Assembly: GCA_035578175.1 (NCBI GenBank)
Contig: JAQMRL010000021.1
Span: forward strand, 3,947,226 to 4,011,225
Reading direction: 5' to 3'
Length of the DNA stretch: 64,000 nt
Source: Catonia carolina
Taxonomy: Eukaryota; Arthropoda; Insecta; Hemiptera; Achilidae
In this document: positions 20,997-31,549 of the stretch, piece after piece
Layout: each line of letters begins with the position of its first letter
Numbering within the stretch: the stretch's first letter is position 1
The notes under the pieces: model-generated
Database searches by the model: none
What the model was told of the DNA's origin: nothing
What the model saw: the letters and a program-made list of their open reading frames with translations, nothing else
Program-made: the position numbers and the translations under genes

Positions 20997-22030
20997 GAAT
21001 TGACTAAATAAATTTTAATGTGACAACACTCATCAATCTTTAAAATAATATGTATACAGATCCATATTCAATATTCATATTTTTGTTAATTTAGAAAAGA
21101 TATATTAAAGAAGCCAGTGAAAAATTTATTAAAAGATATTAAATAATAAAATAATTCATTTTTCTTTTTTAAATAATTTTGCTGAGCAACAAGTTAATTG
21201 AACAAATAAAAAAAATATTTTAATAAAATTTAAATTGATTTATTTTATTATGAAGGATTCATGTCTAGACGTTGCTAAGTTAAATTCTGTTCGCCGCATG
21301 TATTGCCTTGTCGGCCAGATATTGTTAAAATTATATGGAAAATTAGTATCTCGAAGGTTCCAGAAGAAACGATTCAAAGGTAGACGAAATACACACAATC
21401 CCCAGTGTAAATAAAATAAATTTTCTCATACCTCTAATAATCCAAATTATTTTCATACAGACGCAATTAACCAGGCAAAACCTCAGACAGGCAGGGTGTT
21501 TTGGGCCACTCTCGCAATCTACATGACCCCTAGAGACATCGAACCCCGGTCCGTGAACCTCTGGTTGGACAATGACGACATGAATCTCCAAGTACCATTT
21601 TAAGTTAATCTCGACATGAATCTTGAAGTGAAATTTGAAAAGTATCTCGATATAAATCTCGAACTAAGTCTTGAACTAAGTCTTGAACCCTAGTTAACAC
21701 AATTCGCAAGGAATTAAACTCCAATCAAATAAAATTACCATGAAATAGAAGATTTCATGTTTGCAAAAGAAAATAGTTAACAATTCATAAAGAAAATCAC
21801 ATGTAGAGTATTACAAATCAAAGCATGAAAATATATAGGTTACGTTTCACTGGCAATAATTAACAGTATATTAAATTTTGAAAGAGTAAAAATCATAAAC
21901 AAATATTAGGTTTAAAAATATAGAATAGACTTTAAATAATTTTCATAATTCACAACGAATATAATAAATTTACAGCAATTAAAGTAGTTACAAAATAAGA
22001 TGACATAGCAAAATCAGTCGCCATTGCATG
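20660..22030. other. Element interior without recognised genes
   Basis: AT-rich DNA with a 30-bp (AT)n tract. The short frame at 22028-22300 (MKVKVLNQAV...) has no recognisable family and no supporting signal. Confidence 0.4.
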
Positions 22031-22740
22031 AAAGTAAAAGTTTTAAACCAAGCTGTGTCACACTTTACAAGGTTATATTGCCAGAAAAACGGTAAAAGTA
22101 TTAAGAAAAACACTTACCTAGAAAGGGTAAGACGTAGAAACGAAGAAAAAAACATTTTAAATAATTATTTAAGACATTATAAAAATCAGCACGGCACTGT
22201 ACGTCCGGCCATTACAAGAGCTAGCAACGAACAGGCAGAAAGCTGCCGAAAGCAGGGCCCAGTGAAAAACCAGCGTGACGTCACGCACAAAACTCACTAG
22301 GAGACCCTGAGCGATGAATAGCAAACACGTAGTGCATCGAACATCCGATAGAATGAGCGAACCTGCGTATAAATAGTCGAAAAGAAAGAAAAAGGGAAAA
22401 CCCACGTAACGTCCAAAAAAAAGTGTTACAAAGAGCAAGTTAAATAAAAGCGTTTAAAAACATCAGTCATGATATGATGTAGGCCTAACAATTTCATTTA
22501 GAAAAATACTTTTAAAAGTATTTTCTATTTAAATACTTTTGAAAGTATTTTGTTGTTACTTTTTAATCAGCGTGTACACATTTTGATATAATGCGCATGC
22601 TCAGTGACGTCATTATTTGTTTACATTAGGAGCAAACTAAGAGAGGCTGGACTGCACACACATATATCGAATTGTATAGGTATATGTAGATACCCTATAA
22701 TATTCTTAAGGTTTCACAGAGTGGAAAACTGGTCCAACGG

Positions 22741-23342
22741 TTTTTTTTAAATCGCCTGGATTACTAAATTTTTTATGCTCTACAAAACAGGGTAGGCGCC
22801 GTGTTTGCTAAAATTCTTGGTGAGGCTGTTTTCACGTAAAAAATGTTTTTTAGATTACGGCTTTAATATACATTTTAGCGCAACAATTTATATAATTAAA
22901 TATGTAGAAAATTTAAAATCCTACAACTTTTATTTCAATTATTTTTTTGTATAATGCTTATTTTAGCGCTAATTAGCAATTTTCTGTTTTTTTCTCTCAA
23001 AAACGTGTGAAAAATCAATTTTTTTAAGATTTCGGCCTTAGTATGCATTTTACGACAAAAGTGTATATAATCAAATTTATAGAAAATTAAGAGAATTACA
23101 ACTTTTATTTAAAACATTTTTCTCTACAGAGCCTAGTTTAGTGTGAAAGAGTGATTTTCCGTATATTTAAACCAAACTGAGGTCGATTTTCATTTTGTGT
23201 ATTTTACTCGTGATTAAAATAAGGTTATATTTATTGATGTTAGTTTTTTGTTTATTTCTAATGTTTTATTACTAATGTTAGGTTATATTGGTCATTATTT
23301 CCATTGGCAAGAGAAAGTTGTGTGAGTGTTTCACATCAGATA
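22741..23342 (+). mobile_element. Family K repeat, 5'-truncated (copy 5, plus)
   Basis: Starts within the family at 'atcgcctggattactaaatt' and runs through 'gggtaggcgccgtgtttgct' and the 'ctacagagcctagtttagtg' block to the family 3' end 'ggcaagagaaagttgtgtga', then 'gtgtttcacatcaga'. The microsatellite half is missing. Confidence 0.75.
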
Positions 23343-23495
23343 TTTCTTTCTTATAAAACCAAAGTGAAATTCATTTCATACAATTTCTTTAGAAAATATT
23401 TCCACCTGCCAAGAGACACATCTTATGAAAATAATTTTTTTTTTTATATTACCTATAAGAAAAAAAAATTGAAATTCTGTTTTCTTTTCATTTAG

Positions 23496-23519
23496 GGTAA
23501 AAAATGGCATAATTTATGA
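23496..23519 (+). CDS. Candidate microexon 4 (24 nt)
   Basis: Strong acceptor 'tctgttttcttttcatttag' and donor TGA|GTAAGTAA. One base closes the previous codon, then VKNGIIY, then GA carried on. Same phase and multiple-of-three length as the other candidates. No domain can be assigned to such a short piece. Confidence 0.48.
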   Translation, partial: GKKWHNL

Positions 23520-23670
23520 GTAAGTAAAATTATTTTAAAGTAATAATACTATCAAACAGTGCCAATGTTAAATTATTTACACTAATATAATTAATTATTT
23601 ACTTTTTTGATCTGATAGTTCCAGGACTACAAAAAATTGTTTTGTTTCTTATCACATGGTCAGCCAACTA

Positions 23671-24615
23671 TACGAAGTGTGGCTATTAAATAACAAGACT
23701 GATGTTGTAAAAAATTTTATTTTTATTTTACACACAATCACATATTGTCACCTTCAATATACACTCCTTCTCTATCCCTACATCGGTCCATGCAAATTTT
23801 CTATTGTTGGAAACAGTGCTGGAAGTCATGTTCTGTCAGCTCCTTTAGGACATGTGCCGCTTTCTCTTTTACAGCTTCCACAGACTCAAATCTTGTCCCG
23901 TTTAATGGAGATTTCACCTTAGGGAACAGGTAGAAGTCACATGGTGCAAGATCTGGTGAATAAGGTGGACGTTCTAACACTGAGATGCTGTACTTGGCTA
24001 GGAACCTCTTGACAGATAACGCGGAATGAGCTGGTGCATTGTCTCGGTGGAGAACCCATGATTTGTCCTTCCATATTTCAGGGTGTTTTTTCCTTACTTT
24101 TTGATGTAGTTTAGAAAGTACCTCAAGGTAGTTTTATTGATTAATTGTTAGACCTTCAGGAACCCAGTGAAGGTACACAATCCCATGGATATCAAAAAAA
24201 CAATCATCATTGCTTTAAATTTTAACTTGCTCTTTCAAGCTTTTTCGGCTCTCGGTGAAGTTCAGCTCTTCCAGTGCATGGATTGGCACTTTGTTTCCGG
24301 ATCATAAGTAAAAAACCACGTTTCATCACATATTATTATCGTTTCCAAAAAATTTTGGTCATTTTCAATCGTGTACAAAATGTCAGTACAAACATTTTTG
24401 TGAGCTTCATTTTAAAAATTTTTGAGCGGTACATGTCCTGAAGGAGCTGACAGAAGATGAATTCCAGCAATGTTTCCAACAATGGAAAATTCGCATGGAG
24501 GGTTGTAGGGATAGAGAAGGAGTGTATATTGAACGTGACAATAAGTGATTGTGTATAAAATTAAAATAAAACTTTTTACAACGTTAGTCTTGTTATTTAA
24601 TAGCCACATGTCGTA
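23671..24615 (-). mobile_element. mariner (DD34D-type) derivative with long palindromic arms
   Basis: Ends TACGAAGTGTGGCTATTAAA and inverted ...TTTAATAGCCACATGTCGTA, flanked by TA. About 200 bp at each end (23671-23880 and 24418-24615) are inverted copies of the same transposase 3' region. The remnant therefore has two inverted 3' ends and lacks its own 5' region. Such structures arise by aberrant gap repair (inference). Confidence 0.85.
23740..24412 (-). pseudogene. mariner transposase catalytic-domain remnant
   Basis: The minus strand reads ETWFFTYDPETKCQSMHW (first catalytic Asp expected just upstream and in TYDP context). Then follows VLHRDNAPAHSAL (second Asp) and ERPPYSPDLAPCDFYLFP (third Asp). 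There are 34 residues between the second and third Asp, as in classical mariner. Several in-frame stops (for example after MHWKS) and a lost N-terminal domain make it inactive. Confidence 0.85.
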
Positions 24616-24931
24616 TAACTGTAGTACTTAAGAAAAGAAGAGGTAGAGGTATAAAAGAAACAAGTTAGAGTTATCTCCTCTCTGAGATTAATGAATTTTA
24701 TCATTATACAGGTAGACCCTGTGGTGAATGAAGTGAAAGTGTCATTTGCAGGGTGGAAAGTAGTTACTTTTCAGAAGGCACACACCACCTCCCTGTTACC
24801 AGCAACACATGACTACCCAAACTATTAAAAGTTAAACGCTTTTAACTTTTTCTAACCCAGTGTGACATAGAAGGCATATTAGAGTGAAATAACAGACCTC
24901 AAAATTTTAGATGTTAGAGGCAACTTTGGAT

Positions 24932-25044
24932 TAAAGAATGCTGTGTGTGAAGTGTAATTATTTTCTGTACCCTAGCCAGGATTCGAACCTGAGACCTCCA
25001 CTTTGCAGTGTAGTATGCTGACCTTTGCGCCATGGAAGCAACCA
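24932..25044 (-). mobile_element. tRNA-derived SINE, family S3 (minus)
   Basis: Reverse complement: 'ttccatggcgcaaaggtcag' (A box TGGCGCAAAGG), then ~40 bases, then AGGTTCGAATCCTGG (B box at 24979-24989 on +), then a short unrelated body. The internal spacing resembles a tRNA, but the 3' half is not tRNA-like, so a SINE is preferred over a tRNA gene. Confidence 0.7.
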
Positions 25045-25420
25045 TTAATTTCTTTTTAATTTTGGTTTCAGAAATTTGTTTCATTTACTAAAATAAAGTA
25101 ACATTTCTTTCAATGTATTGTATGTAGGCCTATGTACAAGTATATTTTTTAAACTGTTACTAAATATTTATTTTATCCATTTTACCAATATTTTTTAATT
25201 CTAAAATTTTTGAAGTCTTAAATAATATTATTAAAATCATACTTAGTTTTTTTTTTACTACAAATCTAAGTAAGAGAATATTGTTTTGTTTAGAAAGCCT
25301 GAACATGATTTGACTTATTCTTATTGTTGGGAACTTTCATACCATCAAGTCCTAATGTGATGTACATGTCACAATTTTTCGTCAGCTTATCAAAAGGGTT
25401 AAAGGTATAAAAGTGATTTT

Positions 25421-26482
25421 CATCATCATCATTATCTGGGTATCCTTCCAGCAGGCCGGGTAGGATTTGAGTGGATGATATGCCTCCATCTATCTCTATC
25501 TTGATGTACCTTTTGTATTCTGATATCCTGTAGCGTCATTCCTTTTGTTAGGAGATCATCCCTTATTTGGTCAGTCCATCTTCTTCTGGGACGTCCAACG
25601 GGTCTCTTTCCAGATACGTACCTCCATGTCCAAGTACTGTCTGGGGATACGTGCCTCTGGCATCCTTTGTACATGCCCAAACCATTTGATTCTTGCGGTA
25701 CGTAATCTTTCTTCCATCGTTAAGGTCACCTGCATATCTCTTCTTATATATTCATTTCTGATCTTGTCTCTTCTGGTCTTCTGCAAGGCTGATCTTAAAA
25801 ATTTCATCTCACATGCCTGTAAATTGCTAATGTCCCCTTTCAATAAGACACAGCTTTCCAGGCCATATGTCATTATTGGAAGAAGATATGTTTTAAACAC
25901 GGTCTGTTTGGCTCTTATGGGAACTGCATTATCCCAGACTAAGTTCCGCACTTGGTAAAAGAAGGAGGATCCTTTATTCACTCTATTTAGAACTTCTAGC
26001 TTAGCACTCCCATTATTTGAGACGACGCTTCCAAGATATCCAAAACTTCCCACGCATTCAATCCTTTCTCCATCAAGTTTTATGTTACACTGCGTAGGTG
26101 CTCTGCTGACTTTCATTGCTACTGTTTTCTGCTTACTAACGGTTAGCTTGAACTCCTTAAATTTCTTGTTCCAGCAATCCAACTTTTCCTGCACCTCTAG
26201 CTCTGTCTCTCCCCAGATGGCCACATCATCTGCAAACACTAATGCATTCAAATTTCCAGGATTTACAGCTTTGATTTCTTTAATAATTACATCCATGAGA
26301 GCAATGAAAAGAAGTGGGGAGAGTGCGCTTCCTTGTTGAACACCTCTTTTAGTTTGAAACCATTCTGATCTACCATTTCCAATTTGAATACAGCTTTCAC
26401 ATTCCACATACAACATTTTGATTTTACGAATTAAAGAAATTGGGGCTTCCAGTTTTTGTAAAGACTCCCATATTTTACTTCT
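25421..26482 (-). pseudogene. 5'-truncated RTE-like LINE (reverse transcriptase fragment, minus)
   Basis: Open frame 26416-25571: GVQQGSALSPLLFIALMDV (RT motif 4 region), then LVFADDVAIWGE (FADD catalytic pair), KLTVSKQKTVAM, GYLGSVVSNNG, LPIMTYGLESC and WFGHVQRMPEARIPRQYL. A frameshift near 25610-25680 is followed in another frame by GKRPVGRPRRRWTDQIRDDL. The 3' tail is GATGATGATG. TAAAAGTGATTTT is present at 25408-25420 and 26483-26495, a perfect 13-bp target-site duplication. Endonuclease and the N-terminal half of the RT are missing. Confidence 0.9.
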
Positions 26483-26495
26483 TAAAAGTGATTTT

Positions 26496-26980
26496 ATTAC
26501 TCTTAAATATCAGTAAAATGTATGAAACAATGTACACATATTATTCTTTTGTGTACAGTTTAAAAATTTGGGAATGAAAGGGTTAAAAAAGTTATTCATT
26601 TAGAATACAACTAGACTATCTCTCTAAAGTTTAATAACTGTAGATCATAATCAATTCAAAATTTCTTTAACTAACTTACAGGAATAAATTACATCTTCTA
26701 CGTTTCAAATAGCAGATAAACATATTTTATATACGTCAACATATTGAGCCATATATTTTGTACGAATAAATTATGAATCAGCAATATATTATTTGGCAAG
26801 TAACATTATTATTGCAAGCTATCATGGAATTAACACGCAATAATTATTAAGTTTGCTCTTTTTTAATTTCAAATCATTAGTACAGTAAAACTTCATTAAT
26901 TCGAAATATTTGGGGGAAAGATGTGTCTGAATTAGTAAAACTCTGAATTAGAAGAGTTTTTTAAATACAATACTACTACT
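26496..26980. other. AT-rich DNA with a pogo/Tigger-like end
   Basis: 'acagtaaaacttcattaatt' then 'cgaaatatttggggg' (from 26882) resembles the terminal repeat of pogo-type elements. The matching second end was not found, so it is probably a fragment. Otherwise nothing is recognised. Confidence 0.4.
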
Positions 26981-26983
26981 ATA

Positions 26984-27820
26984 CAGGGTGATTCACGAAA
27001 ATATGCAGAAACTTTGGGAGCTCATTGTACATGTAAAAATAATTAAAAAAATTTATATAAACATGTGTCCGAAAATTCTTCGTTTCCGAGTTACGGCTGG
27101 CGAAAGATTTCGCCCGGATTTCAGCTCACCAGGTGAAATAAGGTCTTTCTGAAATTCTGGTAAGGTAGATTAAGGGGCGAATTCAATAATTTCTTATGGA
27201 TTTTGATCTGATAAATTGAATAAAACAGGTCCCAAAACTGTAAGTTACATAGTTTTTAAGAAAAGCAGTGTCAAATGCAAAAAATGGAGTGAAAAAACAC
27301 ATTTTTTCATCTTTGGGCAAGAATAACTTTGTTATTTCACCAAGAAACAGTTAAAATTTTTGAATAAAATTTGTAAAAAATTTTATTTTGAACAAACCGG
27401 TGTAAATAAAGTACACAGAAAGTGAATAGATGTTTGAATAAATGAATTTTTATTCATAACAGTACAAAGTAAAATTAACCGGAAAAACAAAGATGAAAAA
27501 ATGTGTTTTTTTCACTCCATTTTTTGCATTTGACACTGGTTTTCTCAAAAACTATTTAACTTACAGTTCTGGGACTTGTTTTATTCAATTTATCAGGTCA
27601 AAAACCATAAGAAACGATTGAATTCGCCCCTTAATCTACCTTACCAGAATTTCAGGAAGACCTTATTTCACCTGGTGAGCTGAAATCCGGGCGAAATCTT
27701 TCACTAGCCGTAACTCTGTAACGAAGCATTTCCGGACCCATGTTTATATAAACTTTTTTCATTATTTTTACATGTACAATGGGGTCCCAAAGTTTCTGCA
27801 TATCTTCGTGAATCACCCTA
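26984..27820. mobile_element. Long-arm foldback element, family F (copy 2)
   Basis: Starts 'cagggtgattcacgaaaata' after TA and ends with the inverted 'cttcgtgaatcacccta'. Two ~320-bp inverted arms surround a 188-bp core at 27308-27495. The core is in the opposite orientation to that in copy 1 (6572-8092). No coding capacity. This uninterrupted copy shows the empty site of the LINE at 6729-7403. Confidence 0.9.
27308..27495 (-). other. Core of foldback element F, orientation 2
   Basis: 'catctttgggcaagaataac ... ggaaaaacaaagatg' is the reverse complement of 7584-7771 with scattered changes. Confidence 0.8.
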
Positions 27821-28016
27821 TATACTAAATTGTATGATGTACTGGTTAAATTTGTGATTTCACACGTAATAAAATAGATTTTTATTGGAAAAGGATGAAA
27901 AAATAATTTTAAAATGCATTCATTCTGTTTAAAACTTAATTACAATATTTATTATAAAATAAAATTTTATTTTATTGTGTCCAAACATGAAACATGATTT
28001 TCTTTTTATTTATTTT

Positions 28017-28640
28017 TTGTCATCAGTCTCTCGACTGGTTTGATGCAGTTCTTCAAGCTGTTCTATCTTGTGCAAGTCGTTTCATATCTACATACTGTAA
28101 CACCCAACATCTTTTGTAATTTGCTTTATATATTCTAATCTTTGCCCCCTCTACAATTTACTCCCTCAATATTACCCTCCATTATTGATAGCCCAATACA
28201 TGGATGTCTTAAGATTTGCCCCACTAGCATATCCCTTCTTCTGGTGAGATGCTTCCATATACTTCTTTTTTCATCCACTCACCTAAGAACCTTTAAATGA
28301 CTTATTTTGTCCACCCACCTAATCTTTAACATTGTCCTATAACACCACATTTCAAATCCTCTTCTATCCTCTTCTTTTCTACAGCCCCTATCACCCACAT
28401 TTCACTCCCGTATAATACTACACTCTAAACATAATGTTTTAAGATTTTCCTAATCTGTAAATCAATGTTTGTAGTCAGTAAGCTGTTTTCCATTTCAAAG
28501 GCTTTTCTAGCTGGATCAATTCTACTTCTGATATCACTTGTGCTTCTACCATCCTTTGTTATTTTACTCCTTAGATAGCAGAATTCCCAAACTTCCTGTA
28601 AGTTTTCGTTGCCTACTTTTACATTTCCCATCTCTTCTAA
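28017..28640 (-). pseudogene. LINE 3' fragment (minus)
   Basis: The minus strand includes MGNVKVGNENLQEVWEFCYL, then SKITKDGRSTSDIRSRID and FEMENSLLTTNIDLQIRK; further downstream many stops. The 3' end 'tctctcgactggtttgatgc' (on +) matches, inverted, the end of the copy at 45870-46555. It is old and inactive. It lies just before the large satellite. Confidence 0.75.
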
Positions 28641-28842
28641 ACCACTCTTGCTGCTTTCGTAACGAGTATGTCTACACCGCTACCTGACATGGATAAGAGT
28701 GATCACTGACATGATGAACACCGTTCACCGCTGCCTCGAGGAGGAGCAGTTACTGGTGAAGTGAAGGAAAAGAGAGAGGTCAGTGTGGAGAGTAAAAAGA
28801 ATATACTCAATGTTGAGTGTTACAATCTTTCTCCATATCAAC
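28641..28842. other. Left flank of the 71-bp satellite
   Basis: Contains a block ('cgctgcctcgaggaggagca', 'cagttactggtg') with some resemblance to the satellite unit's 'actgcctcgactaacc'. It may be a diverged founder sequence. Confidence 0.35.
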
Positions 28843-31549
28843 CTACTAGTGGAGAAGATTGATACTGACTGACTCAAACTGACTGAGTTCCTGTACTTAC
28901 TGCCTCGACTAACCTTCTAGTGAACAAGATTGATACTAATTGACTCAAACTGACTGAGTTCCTCTCCTTACTGCCTCGACTAACCTTCCAGTGGAGAAGA
29001 TTGATACTGCCTCAGTTCCTCTACTTACTGCCTAGACTAACCTTCTAGTGGAGAAGATTGATACTGACTGAGTTCCTCTACTTACTGCCTCGACTAACCT
29101 TCTAGAGAAGAAGATTGATACTGATTAACTCAAACTGACTGAGTTCCTCTAATTACTGCCTCGACTAACCTTCTAGTGGAGAGGATTGATACTGACTGAG
29201 TTCCTCTACTTACTGCCTCGACTAACCTTCTAGAGAAAAAGATTGATACTGACTGACTCAAACTGACTGAGTTCCTCTACTTACTGCCTCGAGTAACCTT
29301 CCAGTGGAGAAGATTGAAACTGACTGACTCAAACTGACTGAGTTCCTCTATGTACTGCCTCGACTAACCTTCTAGTGGAGAAGATTGATACTGACTGACT
29401 CAAACTGATTGAGTTTCTCTATGTACTGCCTCGACTAACCTTCTAGTGGAGAAGATTGATACTGACTGACTCAAACTGACTGAGTTCCTCTACTTACTGC
29501 CTCGACTAACCTTCCAGTGGAGAAGATTGAAACTGACTGACTCAAACTGACTGAGTTCCTCTACTTACTGCCTCGACTAACCTTCCAGTGGAGAAGATTG
29601 AAACTGACTGACTCAAACTGACTGAGTTCCTCTACTTACTGCCTCGACTAACCTTCTAGTGGAGAAGATTGATACTGACTGACTCAAACTGACTGAGTTC
29701 CTCTACTTACTGCCTCGACTAACCATTTAGTGGAGAAGATTGATACTGACTGACTCAAACTGACTGAATTCCTGTACTTCCTGCCTCGACTAACCTTCCA
29801 GTGGAGAAGATTGATACTGACTGAGTTCCTCTACTTACTGCCTCGACTAACCTTCCAGTGGAGAAGATTGAAACTGACTGACTCAAACTGACTGAGTTCC
29901 TCTACTTACTGCCTCGACTAACCTTCTAGTGGATAAGATTGATACTAACTGACTCAAACTGACTGAGTTCCTCTATGTACTTCCTCGACTAACCTTCTAG
30001 TGGAGAAGATTGATACTGACTGACTCAAACTGACTGAGTTCCTCTACTTACTGCCTCGACTAACCATTTAGTGGAGAAGATTGATACTGACTGACTCAAA
30101 CTGACTGAATTCCTGTACTTCCTGCCTCGACTAACCTTCCAGTGGAGAAGATTGATACTGACTGAGTTCCTCTACTTACTGCCTCGAGTAACCTTCCAGT
30201 GGAGAAGATTGAAACTGACTGACTCAAACTGATTGAGTTTCTCTATGTACTGCCTCGACTAACCTTCTAGTGGAGAAGATTGATACTGACTGACTCAAAC
30301 TGATTGAGTTTCTCTATGTACTGCCTCGACTAACCTCCTAGTGGAGAAGATTGAAACTGACTGACTCAAACTGACTGAGTTCCTCTTCTTACTGCCTCGA
30401 CTAACCTTCCAGTGGAGAAGATTGATACTGCCTCAGTTCCTCTACTTACTGCCTAGACTAACCTTCTAGTGGAGAAGATTGATACTGACTGAGTTCCTCT
30501 ACTTACTGCCTCGACTAACCTTCTAGAGAAGAAGATTGATACTGATTAACTCAAACTGACTGAGTTCCTCTACTTACTGCCTCGACTAACCTTCTAGTGG
30601 AGAAGATTGATACTGACTGAGTTCCTCTACTTACTGCCTCGAGTAACCTTCTAGTGGAGAAGATTGATACTGACTGACTCAAACTGACTGAGTTCCTCTA
30701 TGTACTGCCTCGACTAACCTTCTAGTAGAGAAGATTGATACTGACTGACTCAAACTGACTGAGTTCCTCTACTTACTGCCTCGACTAACCATTTAGTGGA
30801 GAAGATTGATACTGACTGACTCAAACTGACTGAATTCCTGTACTTCCTGCCTCGACTAACCTTCCAGTGGAGAAGATTGATACTGACTGAGTTCCTCTAC
30901 TTACTGCCTCGAGTAACCTTCCAGTGGAGAAGATTGAAACTGACTGACTCAAACTGATTGAGTTTCTCTATGTACTGCCTCGACTAACCTTCTAGTGGAG
31001 AAGATTGATACTGACTGACTCAAACTGATTGAGTTTCTCTATGTACTGCCTCGACTAACCTTCTAGTGGAGAAGATTGAAACTGACTGACTCAAACTGAC
31101 TGAGTTCCTCTCCTTACTGCCTCGACTAACCTTCCAGTGGAGAAGATTGATACTGCCTCAGTTCCTCTACTTACTGCCTAGACTAACCTTCTAGTGGAGA
31201 AGATTGATACTGACTGAGTTCCTCTACTTACTGCCTCGACTAACCTTCTAGAGAAGAAGATTGATACTGATTAACTCAAACTGACTGAGTTCCTCTACTT
31301 ACTGCCTCGACTAACCTTCTAGTGGAGAGGATTGATACTGACTGAGTTCCTCTACTTACTGCCTCGACTAACCTTCTAGAGAAAAAGATTGATACTGACT
31401 GACTCAAACTGACTGAGTTCCTCTACTTACTGCCTCGAGTAACCTTCCAGTGGAGAAGATTGAAACTGACTGACTCAAACTGACTGAGTTCCTCTACTTA
31501 CTGCCTCGACTAACCATCTAGTGGAGAAGATTGATACTGACTGACTCAA

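Larger units (their letters stand above)
19983..22457. mobile_element. Unidentified AT-rich element with 17-bp inverted ends
   Basis: The left end AAACGCTATTATTTAAC and the right end GTTAAATAAAAGCGTTT are inverted with one mismatch. Just inside the left end is a ~290-bp near-perfect palindrome (19983-20268, centre about 20126). Another copy of the end motif is at about 20389-20407. The rest holds an (AT)n run at 20961-20990, poorly coding DNA, and near the right end a TATA-box-like 'gcgtataaatag' (22373-22384). No transposase, integrase or RT motif was recognised. It could be a foldback element or a non-autonomous DNA transposon. Confidence 0.5.
19821..22654. mobile_element. MITE family A (copy 2), split by a 2.5-kb insertion
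   Basis: The left part 19821 to about 19960 starts 'cagttcaaccgttcttagtt' after TA. The right part (about 22458-22654) carries 'aaaacatcagtcatgatatg', 'aatacttttgaaagtatttt' and 'gcatgctcagtgacgtcatt' and ends '...gagaggctggactg'. The interior has been interrupted at the 'agtac/ttaaaaacatc' point of the family sequence by the element at 19983-22457. Confidence 0.75.
23590..24830 (+). mobile_element. SINE-like family D copy interrupted by a mariner derivative
   Basis: The left part has 'gtttcttatcacatggtcag' then 'ccaac'; the right part resumes 'actgtagtacttaagaaaag' then 'aagaggtagagg ... ccctgtggtgaatgaagtga'. In intact copies these are adjacent. The TA at the break is duplicated (23669-23670 and 24616-24617). 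Confidence 0.7.

Noticed and set aside
22028..22300. 90-codon open frame MKVKVLNQAV...
   Set aside because: No family recognised, no splice context, and it lies inside an AT-rich mobile element.
25124..25135. 12-nt microexon candidate (GCCTATGTACAA)
   Set aside because: The acceptor lacks a pyrimidine tract and the donor GTATAT is poor.
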